Below, in pieces: positions 1 to 10,854 of a stretch of 64,000 nt of DNA (its first letter is position 1; every line of letters starts with the position of its first letter). Origin of the DNA: Trichomonas vaginalis G3 (lineage: Eukaryota; Parabasalia; Trichomonadida; Trichomonadidae); NCBI RefSeq assembly GCF_026262505.1, contig NC_067203.1, positions 27,662,288 through 27,726,287 on the forward strand. Reading direction: 5' to 3'. The notes beneath the pieces are model-generated. The model was not told the DNA's origin, searched no databases, and saw only the letters and a program-made list of their open reading frames with translations. Position numbers and translations under genes: made by a program.

Positions 1-145
1 TGAAATGTCAGTAACTCATGGCCTCCAATTCCTTCCTAAAACTCATAAAAGTGGACCTTACATGCATTTAAAATTTGACATGTAAAGTCCGCTTTTTGTG
101 AGCGGGGATTTGACTCCGTCAAATCCCCTTTTTCGTTAACGAGAA
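1..145. repeat. Hairpin block, 3' remnant (unit 1 copy)
   Basis: Only the right arm of H11 (1-35), H12 (47-96) and H13 (104-128) with its T run are inside the window. The sequence agrees with units 2 and 3, so a third hairpin block presumably lies just outside the left edge. Confidence 0.9.
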
Positions 146-480
146 TAGTAGTAGTATTCAGAAATTCTTATAATTTACAATACAATTTTCAAAAATGGAT
201 AAAGACTAATAGCCAAGTCTTGATATCATGCAGGGAGAATATACATTGATAAGCAATTATATTTTATAGTAGTAGTATTCAGAAATTCTTACAATTTACA
301 ATACAATTTTCAAAAATGGATAAAGACTAATAGCCAAGTCTTGATATCATGCAGGGAGAATATACATTGATAAGCAATTATATTTTATAGTAGTAGTATT
401 CGGAAATTCTTACAATTTACAATACAATTTTCAAAAATGGATAAAGACTAATAGCCAAGTCTTGATATCATGCAGGGAGA
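146..480 (+). repeat. 121-bp direct repeats, right of hairpin block (unit 1)
   Basis: Two full 121-bp units (146-266, 267-387) and a third that stops at about 480 after GCAGGGAGA. Each unit starts TAGTAGTAGTATTC and contains a small inverted repeat AAGACT...AGTCTT and the string GATATCATGCAGGGAG. No reading frame of note. The same repeat, in the same orientation, lies on the left of the hairpin block in the other units. Confidence 0.95.
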
Positions 481-689
481 CTCTCTACAAATACAAAAAT
501 TGATTATCATAAGGAAATACAAATTTATCAATTTTCATGTGAAAATTACATAAATTTGTTCTCCAATAAATAGCAATAATACTTTGAATGTTATATTAAG
601 TAATATAGCTTCAGGTAAATAAGCTTACACTTCAAAAATATACTGTTTATTCATTAATTTTAAAAAAAGTCCAAATTATCTAATCTTGC
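481..689. other. AT-rich spacer between 121-bp repeats and MULE relic
   Basis: About 210 bp of AT-rich sequence downstream of the transposase stop. I see no gene. It would have to contain the 3' end of the MULE if that is preserved, but I could not find an inverted partner for it on the other side of the transposase. Equivalent stretches are 16331-16524 and 31699-31907. Confidence 0.6.
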
Positions 690-2159
690 TTACTCTTCCT
701 TTAAACTTCTTTGTGCCAAATTTAATATTGCCTTCAAAGATGGAATAAGGACATTAGGTTCAATCCTTCGGCTTTCGACAATTTCCAAAATGTGTTGAAT
801 TAATTTCAAACATTCATCGTGTTTTGAAGCTCTTTGCTCAACAATCTGATTACCTGCCCTTGTAAGAATTCTTACTGCTCTTTCTTCATTCAAAACATTA
901 GCGACTTGAACCTTAATAATCGCATTTGGAATCACAACAGTGATGAGAGTTATGACGATGTCATCAATGCGCTCATTTTTCTTACCCAAGAAAAATGTTT
1001 GCTTTAATTGATGAAAGTGTGATTCCGCAATGTTATTCGTGGAATCACCTTCTCCACGATATAACATCATCCAATGTTCTTTGGTTCTTCTCCATTGTTT
1101 ATCGAAATACTTCAAAGCGCGCGGTTCTTCTTCTTCTAACATTGTTGTCAAGAACTCATATGTTTCATCAGACTCTTCAGCCAGCTTTTCTGCATTCGTT
1201 GCATCTGCACGTAATGTCAAAAAGTCCATTGCTAAATAGAAGTTCTCAAAATTCTGTGGATTGTCAAAATAGCTTCCAACTTTTGCACATGCGCGTAAAA
1301 CATGCACAGCGCACCAACTGAGCTGCGCAAGAGGAAATCCATCCTCAATTGCGCGAGCAATGTTTAGCGCACAGTCAGCGCTCCAATGCTGTGGATCCAG
1401 GTGCGCAAACTCACAGAATTTCACCAAACATTCTTGAATTTTTTCAGATGTCTGAGGGTTCACTAAAAAATAGCAAAAGGGGAAAATTGTGTTTTGACTT
1501 GTTTTCATTGTTACTGCAAACAATTGGATCTTTCCTTTAATTAAAGAATGAGTGGAATCGACGTGGAGAGGGTTATCAATGCTATGCACCAATTCTTTTG
1601 CAGCAAAAGGTGCATATATGATTGTAAACTCGGAAAAATCTCTATTGTAATCAAATTGAACGAGATCATCTGGGCACTCTTCCTGTAAATTATTCAAAAA
1701 TGCTTCCAAAGAAGTGTAAAGATCGTTTGATAATCTTTGTGCAATAATCTAATCAAGGCGATAAAATTTGTGCTTTAAAGCATCAGTAGACTGCGCGAAA
1801 AGTTTCATCGTTTCTTTGTTATTCGTATCAATTCCGAACTTATCAAAAAATGCTTTTTGAGCAAGAAATTGCTTTCCACCGTTTTTAATATAAAGTTCGA
1901 TCCATTTTTGATAAAATTTACTCGCGTAATGTGAACCCATTTCAACTCCTATATGATGGCAATATTCTTCATTAACTTTGCTTATAGTAAACACTCCATT
2001 TTGTTCTTCAACCCTAAATTTTGCCTTGCATAGGGGATACGAACATGAATAAGTGACATATTGCTTTGGAGATCCCGTTCTTCTTCTGTATGGGACACCG
2101 CCCTTGACTTCCTGTTTAATACCAAAAGCAATAAGCTCCTCTAAGTCCACCGAAATCAT
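690..2159 (-). pseudogene. MULE-type transposase, one in-frame stop (unit 1)
   Basis: Transposase of a Mutator-like DNA transposon; such enzymes cut and paste the element in the nucleus. ATG chosen at 2159 because TTCATTTTT, a good match to the trichomonad initiator TCA(Y)(T/A), ends directly before it; the frame also runs further upstream from a TTG. The frame is about 489 codons. The N-terminal part has a C-x4-C ... H-H zinc-finger pattern of FLYWCH/WRKY-GCM1 type (Cys39, Cys44, His68/69 from this ATG). The C-terminal 339 residues hold the MULE DDE core: Asp in HVDSTH, Asp in SADCALN 61 residues on, the C-x2-H of WCAVH, and Glu in NNIAESHF. A TAG (1746-1748) lies between the two domains in the same frame. 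The first domain would end after FYRLD, and the DDE part has no ATG close to its start. This makes it most likely a dead relic, unless the TAG is read through. Confidence 0.85.
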
Positions 2160-2441
2160 AAAAATGAAGTGATTTTGAAAAGAGTTAACAAAATTCAAAT
2201 CACATCAAAAACAAAAACACATAAAAATATTTTATTATACTCATTCGAAATTAAAAATAATAAAATTTATATATATTAATTTCATTAAATCAAGGTTAAA
2301 AATCTCACCGGAAAAATAACCTCAGTGTGATAAATTTATCACCGGAAAAATTTACAATAAGGTTAATACCGAAAATATCGAAAAATCAACATTTAAGGTT
2401 AATTTAAGAGTATGCACTTTTGTCACCTACTCCCTTTTTAA
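2160..2441. promoter_or_regulatory. Divergent intergenic region between MULE and GT61-A (unit 1)
   Basis: This 282-bp AT-rich spacer must carry the starts of both divergent genes. Visible signals: a perfect 16-bp palindrome GTGATAAATTTATCAC (2327-2342); two direct copies of TCACCGGAAAAA (near 2304 and 2339), the second overlapping the palindrome; and three copies of AAGGTTAA (near 2292, 2360 and 2394). On the minus strand TTCATTTTT lies next to the transposase ATG. On the plus strand TCACCTAC about 20 bases before the GT61-A ATG is only a weak initiator match. Same layout at 17994-18275 and 33378-33659. The regulatory role is inferred from repetition and position. Confidence 0.5.
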
Positions 2442-3860
2442 ATGAATCTTATTATTAACTCGAGCTATTTCAAAGAGAATCGGCATAATAGCTTAAGCAG
2501 ATTATACTACGGTGCAGTAAAGAATTTTTGCATTATTTATTTAATATTTGCCTTCATATTTGTGGATTATCTATTAGAACAAAATCTAAATCTAACAATT
2601 ATGTTTCAATTGGAGCAGGAACAATTTATCGATGCTTTCAGTAATATTAACTTCACACAAAACGATGCGGGCGTTCATGAACTTCAAATCCATCCTGGAA
2701 TAAAGGTTCTTCATAATTTTTCTGCAATAAGAACAGAAGAAACATTCTTTAGTGCTGGCCACAAAATCTTTGTTACAGTATTCGATAGTGGATTCATGAA
2801 GGAGTATTTCCTTTATCTCCCACCATTTGACAGTTACATTCCGAAAGGTCTAACTCCGAAACAGACAGACCTTTTCTGGAAACAAGAGGAAAATCATATA
2901 CATTACTCAGATTTCCATATTCCGCATATTGATGTTGTATGGACTGTTAAAAATGGAATTTCATCACTTTCTAATGCTCATTCTTGTCGCAAAAGCAACT
3001 CTTCTCATCATCTAAACTTCTGCAAATGGCCTACGACCGTTAATAATCCAGAAATCAAAGGAACGGCCTTAGTTGTCGGCAGCCATCAGATAAACTACTT
3101 CCAACACTTTTTTGATAACGGGTTACCGCATTACGCCGCTGGCTCTCTCGCCACAGGTATTTCTCCCCAAATGATAACTGTTGTTTCTACAGCCTGCAAT
3201 CCAGTAACGATAGAAACTCTAGAAAAACTCGGCTACAAGTCGCGCCAGAACTGTCAAAGCGATGGAAAGCAAGTTAGTGCCGAGTTACTTATCATGTGCA
3301 CTGCAACTCGAGTTGTCCATCATTATTTCTTCGACTGGTACCAGGAGCTAATGAGGATACCGATAGCTGAACGTTCTAAAGTCATTTTACTGCCAAGAGG
3401 CAAAGGGAGTGGCGGAAGAGGTAGTAGAATCATTCAAAATCTCCATGACATTGTCCCTCATCTCAGTAAAATCTTCGGATCCGAAAACGTCATCATTCAC
3501 GATCAAAATTCTCCAGAAAAGACACTTTCAGCACTAATCAATAAATTCAGTACCGCGAGATACATAATTGGGCCTCATGGAGGAGCTTTTTATAACCAAT
3601 TCTTTTCTGGAACAAATACAACAATTGTGGAAATGCTTCCTGTCAAAGAGAACGGATATTACCCAGAACAAACTGGTCCAAGATCGATGTCATTTGCACA
3701 CTTGGCTATGTACACGAACACAGAATGCTTACACCAAGATTTTTACAGATACTATACAATAAGTGATCAGATCAACTATAATATTAATATAACCGATTTC
3801 ATGAATTGGTTTAAATTTAATTTTAGAAATGATACTTTTGTTGTTAATGCTTCTTCATAA
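2442..3860 (+). CDS. GT61-family glycosyltransferase A, type II membrane protein (unit 1)
   Basis: A 472-aa protein of the GT61/DUF563 family, inverting glycosyltransferases that work in the ER/Golgi lumen (the family includes plant xylosyl- and arabinosyltransferases and EOGT). The donor cannot be told. A short basic N-terminus is followed by one membrane segment at about residues 28-45 (start FCIIYLIFAFIF), then a lumenal domain. Family landmarks are the QINYFQHFFDNGLPH segment (217-230), an arginine-rich LLPRGKGSGGRGSR loop (316-329) and the GPHGGAFYNQFF motif (377-388) followed by IVEM with Glu397. At least eight N-glycosylation sequons (for example Asn50, 70, 92, 186, 392, 449, 463, 469) fit a lumenal protein. 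It is open in all three units, unlike its neighbours. The start was chosen because it gives the anchor a normal cytosolic tail. Confidence 0.9.
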   Translation: MNLIINSSYFKENRHNSLSRLYYGAVKNFCIIYLIFAFIFVDYLLEQNLNLTIMFQLEQEQFIDAFSNINFTQNDAGVHELQIHPGIKVLHNFSAIRTEETFFSAGHKIFVTVFDSGFMKEYFLYLPPFDSYIPKGLTPKQTDLFWKQEENHIHYSDFHIPHIDVVWTVKNGISSLSNAHSCRKSNSSHHLNFCKWPTTVNNPEIKGTALVVGSHQINYFQHFFDNGLPHYAAGSLATGISPQMITVVSTACNPVTIETLEKLGYKSRQNCQSDGKQVSAELLIMCTATRVVHHYFFDWYQELMRIPIAERSKVILLPRGKGSGGRGSRIIQNLHDIVPHLSKIFGSENVIIHDQNSPEKTLSALINKFSTARYIIGPHGGAFYNQFFSGTNTTIVEMLPVKENGYYPEQTGPRSMSFAHLAMYTNTECLHQDFYRYYTISDQINYNINITDFMNWFKFNFRNDTFVVNASS

Positions 3861-3871
3861 TTTAAGACTTT

Positions 3872-3900
3872 GTTTGTATAAAGAGGTAGGGCAACGATAG
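3872..3900 (+). repeat. 29-bp inverted repeat, left arm (unit 1)
   Basis: GTTTGTATAAAGAGG... up to ...GCAACGATAG, ten bases after the GT61-A stop. The reverse complement occurs at 7263-7291 with two transitions. Also at 19706-19734 and 35090-35118. It may be a pair of terminal repeats of a 3.4-kb element or two remnants of one old coding sequence. Confidence 0.8.
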
Positions 3901-4705
3901 GTCAAAAAGGCTTCTCTGATAGATTTCCTTGCCTTTTGGATATGCTATAATATATAGCCTAGCATGATAGGATATGATGTCAAAAGTTAGAACATAACTT
4001 AGGATCTTGAGAAAAATGAAAAACAAAAATTACATAAAAAAAGAAAAATTTTATCTAATTTGTTTTTTTGGACCGAATAAGTAATTTTATTGAATTTCAA
4101 TACGACACATAGATTTTATTATTAGTAATAAATATAATGGTTTACTATTAACAAGGAACCTAAACTAATGAAAATTTGATTTCAAATATTGTATATGATT
4201 ATCATAGATTACCAAAATATATTGCTATTTATGAGGATATAATATTGATTATTAGTAAATCGTATAAATTTAATAAATATACCATGAATATTGAATGAAT
4301 TTCTTGATTCATAGGGGTAAAACGCGCTTTTATATGATTTAGACAGAGAATTTATGAGATGTAAATAACACAATAAAGGTTTATATTGAATATTTTCTAA
4401 AAATAAATCGAAATTATAAAAAACAATACATTTATTCATTGAAACTACTTGGACAAATATGAAACAAGCATTCAGGCAATTCTTTTGAGACTTCAACGCA
4501 TCTGATAATTTTTATATAACTTCACCTCTTATGCTTAGAGTGGAGGTATTGAGATCGTAGAAGTATAGATGAGCTCACATTCAGATATGATGTGTGAACT
4601 TCTGTTTTCACTGCAATTTTGAATCAGAATAAACTCAAAACAAGAATAAAATGATATACTCACTCTCTAAATGTGTTCGAGATTTAAAGTTGTATGAATA
4701 AAACG

Positions 4706-4754
4706 ATTCATCTTTCGAAGCCTCCCATTTAATGAGAGACTTCGAAAGATGAAT
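4706..4754. repeat. Isolated 49-bp hairpin (unit 1)
   Basis: ATTCATCTTTCGAAG and its exact reverse complement form a 15-bp stem, extended inwards by CTC/GAG after one mismatch, with a short loop. It has the same size as the members of the hairpin block but lies 4.6 kb from it. Also at 20539-20587 and 35924-35972. Confidence 0.9.
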
Positions 4755-4904
4755 GTATTCATGTAGATGAAATACTATATATGACCATGTGTGATACTAA
4801 AGATATCAAAATGTTCATTTTTAAGTGCAATAGAAGGGTTATCTCTCGTAAAATCTCAATTTAAGGAAGATTTAGAAAGAACTCCTTTCCTAAGTAGATA
4901 GTGT

Positions 4905-5174
4905 GTGGTTTCTGTCTTTTGGTTGATCAGGAACTATGAAATTAAGTCGGACAGAAAGAAGTTCTTTCCAAAACAGACTCCAAATGAGTTGTTCGAAAAG
5001 AACTTCCTTCTGTATATGGATAATTGTAGTTACCGCACTGAAGTATGTAATTGTGATGATGGAGTTCTCGATAAATCTAAAATCGGATTAAGATTAATTG
5101 AAAACTCAAGTAATTCTTTGAAATCTTGTGTTGTCTGGCACTATAATAACCAAAGAATGAGAATATTATGTTGA
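4905..5174 (+). pseudogene. Possible gene remnant, 89 codons (unit 1)
   Basis: An open stretch of about 89 codons starting at a GTG, with no ATG near its start. It contains mixed charged and polar residues and several cysteines (NCSYRTEVCNCDD), unlike the Ile/Asn/Lys/Phe-only composition of chance frames here. I do not recognise the family. It is directly followed by a GC-rich hairpin. Identical in units 2 and 3, which only reflects the recent duplication. It could be the 3' part of a decayed gene. Confidence 0.3.
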
Positions 5175-5180
5175 ATGATG

Positions 5181-5226
5181 AGTACGTGTGCTCGGCATTC
5201 GCCGAGCGAATTGAGTTTAACGTACT
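5181..5226. repeat. Two-tier hairpin after the 89-codon remnant (unit 1)
   Basis: Inner stem GCTCGGC/GCCGAGC around the tetraloop ATTC (5190-5207), set inside an outer AGTACGT/ACGTACT pair. It is GC-rich in an AT-rich setting. It could shape the 3' end of a transcript of the preceding frame. Confidence 0.7.
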
Positions 5227-5244
5227 ATGAAAAGTGACAAATTT

Positions 5245-6455
5245 GGGCTTTTTTTCCTAGGGTTATGATCTCTTCCTTTCTGCTCAATACGACAGAAATG
5301 AAAGAATGAATTTGTACTCCCTAATTGATTACTACAATCTGTATCTATCTTTAACATAGAATTAGCTGCATTGTGATTTATACTCCAGAATTATTCAATT
5401 TAAGATCAACCTCGTAAATTTTAATCATATTGCACCAATACTCCTACGTTGAGATAAGAACATGATTATACATACCAAAGCCCCATATTAAAAATCAAAA
5501 TTTAGCACCTCCATTATGCAACCACATTATTCGTCGCAAATAAGTATATTTACGCATATTATGATGCATATTCACACAACTCGTATACATGAAAAGTTAT
5601 TAAAATCAGACAAAATTATTGCAATAAGGAAAAAAAAACAACTTTATTATATATGTTAGTAATGAATTACAAATATTTCTACAAAGAATGCTCAATACTT
5701 CATATAATCTTCGAATATTTCTTATTACAAGTTAATACATTTTGACTCGAACATGATAAACAAAAGCTGACACGCTGATTACTACATTTATGAAAATATA
5801 GTACGTTTCCATTCATCTGTTTACTTGTTTTTGTTGGAATAAAATCATTTTTTTTTCTTTCATGAAATAAGAATTTTGCTGCGAAAGCAATATCTCTAAC
5901 AATAATTAATACATTACGTCAACTCTGGAATGAGTATTTATCAAATATGATATCAAAATCAAAAATTAGTTGTTTTTTATGAGTAAAAACGATGTAAATT
6001 GATTATTTGACTAATTATCAAATACTTTGATTTTCCAAATTTTTTTCGAAATTGATTTTTTCATGTGAAAATTCAAATTGTTTAATTTCATTTTTGAAAT
6101 TTTGAATTTTTTTTGGAATTTTGAGTTGATCAATTCAGCAGAATTGATAATGCTATTGCTTTAGGGCATACCACAAGGTGATGAATAAAAGGTGAACATT
6201 AACAAATTATTTTAAATCACAAATATCATCCTCATCAACTTTAATTCTAAAAAGAACTGTACTGAATTATGAAAATGCATGATTTACATTATTAAAATCT
6301 TTGAATGAAAATAGTACAAGATAAGTTTTTATTCATTTTTAATTAGATTTAAACGAAAAACTACTCCATATTAAAATTTAAGTCGAGAAATCGTATTTTG
6401 TTCTTATTTGTTAGCATTTTGTAGACATTCTAATCTTGAATTAATTTGTTACATG
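5245..6455 (+). repeat. Diverged 1.2-kb duplicate, copy a (unit 1)
   Basis: Direct-orientation homologue of 12970-14180 in the same unit. Shared landmarks in order: CTTCCTTTCTGCTC, AACTCTGGAATGA followed by TATCAAATATGATATCAAAA, the run around TTTTTTTCGAAATTGATTTT, AATTTTTTTTGGA, and TTTTTATTCATTTT. The two differ at many positions and by indels, so this duplication is much older than the macro-repeat. No coding capacity in either copy. Confidence 0.85.
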
Positions 6456-9400
6456 ATATTATTAACAAATTTAACTGAAAAAATATGTTAATATGGAATA
6501 AACCATGATTATATAAGCTATCAATGCTATATATACATATGTAAAAGATTCATATTAACTCAATTAACAAAAATGATAGATTTTCATAAAGGTTCAATCT
6601 AGGTTCGTCCGAAAATTTTGATTTTTATATAGAAGACATAGTTTCATATACATAATTAAATTTTCAAACAAATTTGATCATACCATTTATTAAGCAGGAT
6701 AGTATATTAATTACCATCAGTATAAAAATATAAAAATGATTATATTTAATTATTGCATAATTTAGTCAAAGAGTTATAAGCCTCAAGTGATCGTTATCAC
6801 CTTCAATGCACGTATACTTTATTGATTCATAGATATTTAATCTATGTTTGACATGTTGTTGTCGTCATTCGTTTTGTTCCCATTCTTCCTAAGTTAGAAT
6901 TAGAGAATACACCATCCACATCATCTAATTTGGTCCTCAGCGATAGATTGGTTCATTTTGGAGGAGTCCCATCAGACAGTTTTCGAGCACCAAATATCAA
7001 ATTTTAATGTATACAAATCTTTAGTGATTTATCTCTTTTATGATGAGTAAAAGGTTTCTGCTCATCAACATTTGATTTCCGACATATATGATTTCTAATT
7101 GCAATTATTTACTTTCTTTTTATAATCTAACTCTGTGACTCATACCATAAATTAATTATTGGAAAGTGTCAATATGTTTGGCACAACGAATGGCGGAAGA
7201 TACCAAACCATGCAGGGAATATGATACGTTTAAGATCTCCGAACTTTTTTTCCAAAAATTTTCTATCGTTGCCCTACCTCTTTGTATAAACTGTTCCATA
7301 AAATTTCTGATAATTGAAAATTTTGTATGATCGGCAGTTTTCAATAAAGATTTAAATCAAAAATGAGTCATGCGTGGCTAACTATACAAAGGTACATTCA
7401 CTAGGCAATAACAGTAAAATGGGATGAAAATAGGATAAATAGCATCCCTATATAGTGCCTAACAATATTTATACGGGCCAAAAAAAATTTGGCTAGAGAT
7501 TTGGCGAGTTATAAAACTTAGAAAATTGAGAGGGATTTTTATTTTTGAATTTTTTTTGGAAAGTTAAAATTGCGATTAAAAATCGATTTCCAGGAGAACT
7601 AAGCATCTCATCATATATTTAAATCGATAAAAATATTAAATAATAGTTGAATAGTATAACAACGTGAAATTATGGCTGAATCTACAGAAAAAATGAACAT
7701 ATTTGACATTTTTGAAAATTCATACGTTAGATGGTGACAGACTCATAAACTATACTTTAGCTAAGATTGATATATGGTTTCAACAACACATGGTTAAAAT
7801 CGTAAAAATATTTTAGATTTCAAAAAGATATATATGGTAATATAATGGAACAAAGTCAACAAATAGCATGTTAAATATGTTATAATTAACTTTTTATTAG
7901 ATCCAATAGTAGATATCGAATGGTTTCCAGCTTTATGGTTAAATATTTTCTTTTCGAGCTTCTCTTTAACTGTTGTATTAAGGTTGTAAATTTTTGATGC
8001 TAGAAACTATGGAATCTTCTTTGCTGCTGCATTTTTCTTGAGAGTTCTTGCAATTTCGAATAGATCTGCGCATTGTATGAAATGGAGGCTTTAAAATATC
8101 TTGAAAACAGAATAGGACTGCTTTTCCAAAGGAATGCTTACTTGTAAATCAGAGAGTTTCAAAATTGACAGCAAGATTATCATCATAACTGTCGATTTTG
8201 CTGCGAAAAAGGAAGACAAGTAATTAACAAATCATTTACTGTTGTTCATCAAAAGAAGAAAACTTTGATAACAACTAATGATGATAAAATCAAGCTATCT
8301 TTTAATATTTTAAATTGATAAGACATTCAAAATATTTGAATGGTTTAAAATATTTTCTTTTAATTTCTATAAGATATTATCATGATTATATAATAAAATT
8401 TAAATTTTTATTCAAAAAGGCAATATTTCAAACTTTTAATTTCAAAAATCTTAATTCTGCAATAAGTGTATTTAATTGTAGCAAATTTAATGATCCTTCG
8501 TCATGCTTAGCAATTTGGAACTCATAAATTAATGATTTCTTCAAGTAAAATTCTGCATTATTTCAAAAGTCAATAATTCTCTAGTAACTTTTCTTCAAAC
8601 CTTAACCATTATATTATATGTATAATGGAGAATAATTGCAAAGAAAGATAGCCGAATTTACTGGGTAGTTCTTGTGATGCGAAATAATTGCAAATTAACA
8701 CCTAGTTTTAACAGCATCAATCTCTTTTTGCTCTCATTTAAATGCATTCGCACACTTTAATTTTGAAATATAAGAGTTTTGGAAATTATCAAATTTATCT
8801 GCTCAAATACTATAGATCTTCATAAGTGTTAATAGAATCATTAGCCTTACATATAGTGTTTAATATAATGATGCACATTATACTGGGATTCATTCCTTAT
8901 TCATCTAGTTATTATAAGATTTACAACCCCATGAAAATTTAAAATTTTGTCAAAAATAGTGAATGTACCTTTCTCAAAACTTAAGATATCCTCCGAGTTC
9001 AAAGATTTAAAAAAACACAAAAAAATTAACTTTACTCTTTTGAGATCCTTATCAGATGTGCAACAATTTGATGCAGTATCGCAATTCGAATCCGATTTTT
9101 TAATGTAGATGTACTCTAACATTCTTGAAAAAATGCAAAATGATATTAATTAAGCTTTTCATTTCTTTATCATACACGAAACAAAATCATTCATTATACT
9201 AAAATTTATCAAAGTTTGAATAACGAAAAAAATAATATCTAAATTTTTACATTGAGTCGGCTATTGATATGGTCAATATTAAATCGTTTAAAAATGGGCA
9301 TTGGCCAGAATAATACCCACTAAAATAAAGGTAGGTCAACAAAATCGTAACGATGCTTTCTTGATTTTGGTAATGGATTTAGACTATGTAGGTACTCGGT

Positions 9401-10854
9401 GACTAATAGACGAAGAATGGAAGAAAACTGCAAGAGGGATTTCGAGGAAATATTATTAAAATTAACATTTGATTCTTTGACTTGCAAATAAACATATTTG
9501 TACTATTAATCGGTTTTACAGAATAGATCTTGCGTTATTGTATGTTTTGAAAAAGTATCTAGAATTTTTCCTAAGATACTCATTTTGCGAGATAAAATGA
9601 TATACCATCTACTAGACATTTGTGCATTGCTTCCTATATGTAGCTAGTAACTACAGAAATTGTAGTTTCAGGAAATTTGAATACATTTGGAATTCTAAGA
9701 AAGACATTGTAATATTGAGCATCTCCTATTTCAATATACCATATTGATGAAAATATAAATTCATGTAATCTGTCCTTAAATATGCTATCTAAACTTGTGA
9801 TAGAAACTCAATTTCACCAGAAAATATGAGAAAATTCCAAATTGTGAAATAAAACGAACATATTCACATATGAGATAACAACCATCTATATTAGGTTTCT
9901 CAATTCTTCATTCAAAATTCCAAAAAAAATTCAAAAATTTGAAAATGAAGAGAAGAAATATGAATTTTCCATGAAAATTTGCAAAATGAAAAAATTTTGG
10001 AATTACAAATATTATTTATTTTTGATGCTTGTTCCAAAATATGTCTTTTTTCCCATATCTGATATGAATATTTTGGATTATTATTATAATTTATATTTAT
10101 TGACATATTTCATGATATTCATATAATGGTTTGTTTTAGGGAATGAATGAGAATATATTTATTTAAAAAAAGAGAAAAGGTATTAGAATAGATTTTTATT
10201 TGAGCGTATTTAAAAGGTTCTACTTCAAAAACTTTATGTAGTTTACTTTTGTAAGCAACGTAAAACAATATCTTTAAGTTATTTGTTGCAATTCGGGGAT
10301 TAATCGTGAATTTTTGTTGTATATTAGTTAAAAATTAGTTTTTAGTAGATAAATTCGTCATGTTCCCGTTTGTAACTCATTTTGTTTTTGCTTTATTGAT
10401 GAAATTTCAATTTGTTGAGTGAATATCGACAAATTTGTTAAATCTTGTTTTAAGCGCAGCAGCAATATTTGGAGTCTATTAACTATATCTAGACTTTCAG
10501 TATTTTGCATTATTTTTATTGTTGAGGTTAGAACAATCGCCTAACTAAGTAACGCATGTATGTAAAATGACTTTTTCGCGAAAACGGTCTTGCAGATTTT
10601 TACGAGAGTAAGATATCAATATATACAACAATTGAGGATTAATTTTATTGCAGTGGTTTACGATTTTCATCGTTCAAAGTATCGGGGCAGATTATTAAAT
10701 TTTAAGCTATACAATTTCCATTGTAGAGCTTTATATTTTGAAAGAATAGAACAATTGGACATATTATTATTAAGTATAAATGGAATCGATTTTAAATTGC
10801 ATATATGTCAACACTGTTTCTGACATTAATGTAAATACAAAGTACTAAACTACT
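6456..10854. other. Long non-coding stretch inside the macro-repeat unit
   Basis: 4.4 kb of AT-rich sequence without a gene I can support. The frames of 60-73 codons in it (for example 7156-7344 minus, 8315-8527 plus, 8901-9122 minus, 10590-10823 plus) are short and have AT-driven composition. Around 9905-10010 the minus strand resembles the AATTTTTTTTGGAATTTT part of the diverged 1.2-kb repeat, so a third, inverted and older copy may exist there. Equivalents: about 22288-26686 and 37674-42072. Confidence 0.55.
7263..7291 (-). repeat. 29-bp inverted repeat, right arm (unit 1)
   Basis: Partner of 3872-3900. It lies inside a 62-codon minus-strand frame (7156-7344) that reads FIQRGRATIENFW across this site. 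Also at 23095-23123 and near 38481-38509. Confidence 0.8.

Larger units (their letters stand above)
3861..4904. other. AT-rich non-coding stretch after GT61-A
   Basis: No gene I can support. It starts with one arm of a 29-bp inverted repeat (3872-3900, partner at 7263-7291). It contains a 49-bp hairpin (4706-4754). A 95-codon minus-strand frame (4209-4496) has the composition of translated AT-rich DNA and no domain. Equivalents: 19695-20737 and 35079-36122. Confidence 0.6.

Noticed and set aside
995-1540. Plus-strand frames of 63-108 codons over the MULE transposase
   Set aside because: They are antisense shadows of the transposase frame and recur only because the unit is duplicated.
481-2441. 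Terminal inverted repeats of the MULE
   Set aside because: I compared the sequence on both sides of the transposase by eye and found no convincing inverted pair or target duplication, so I give no element boundaries.
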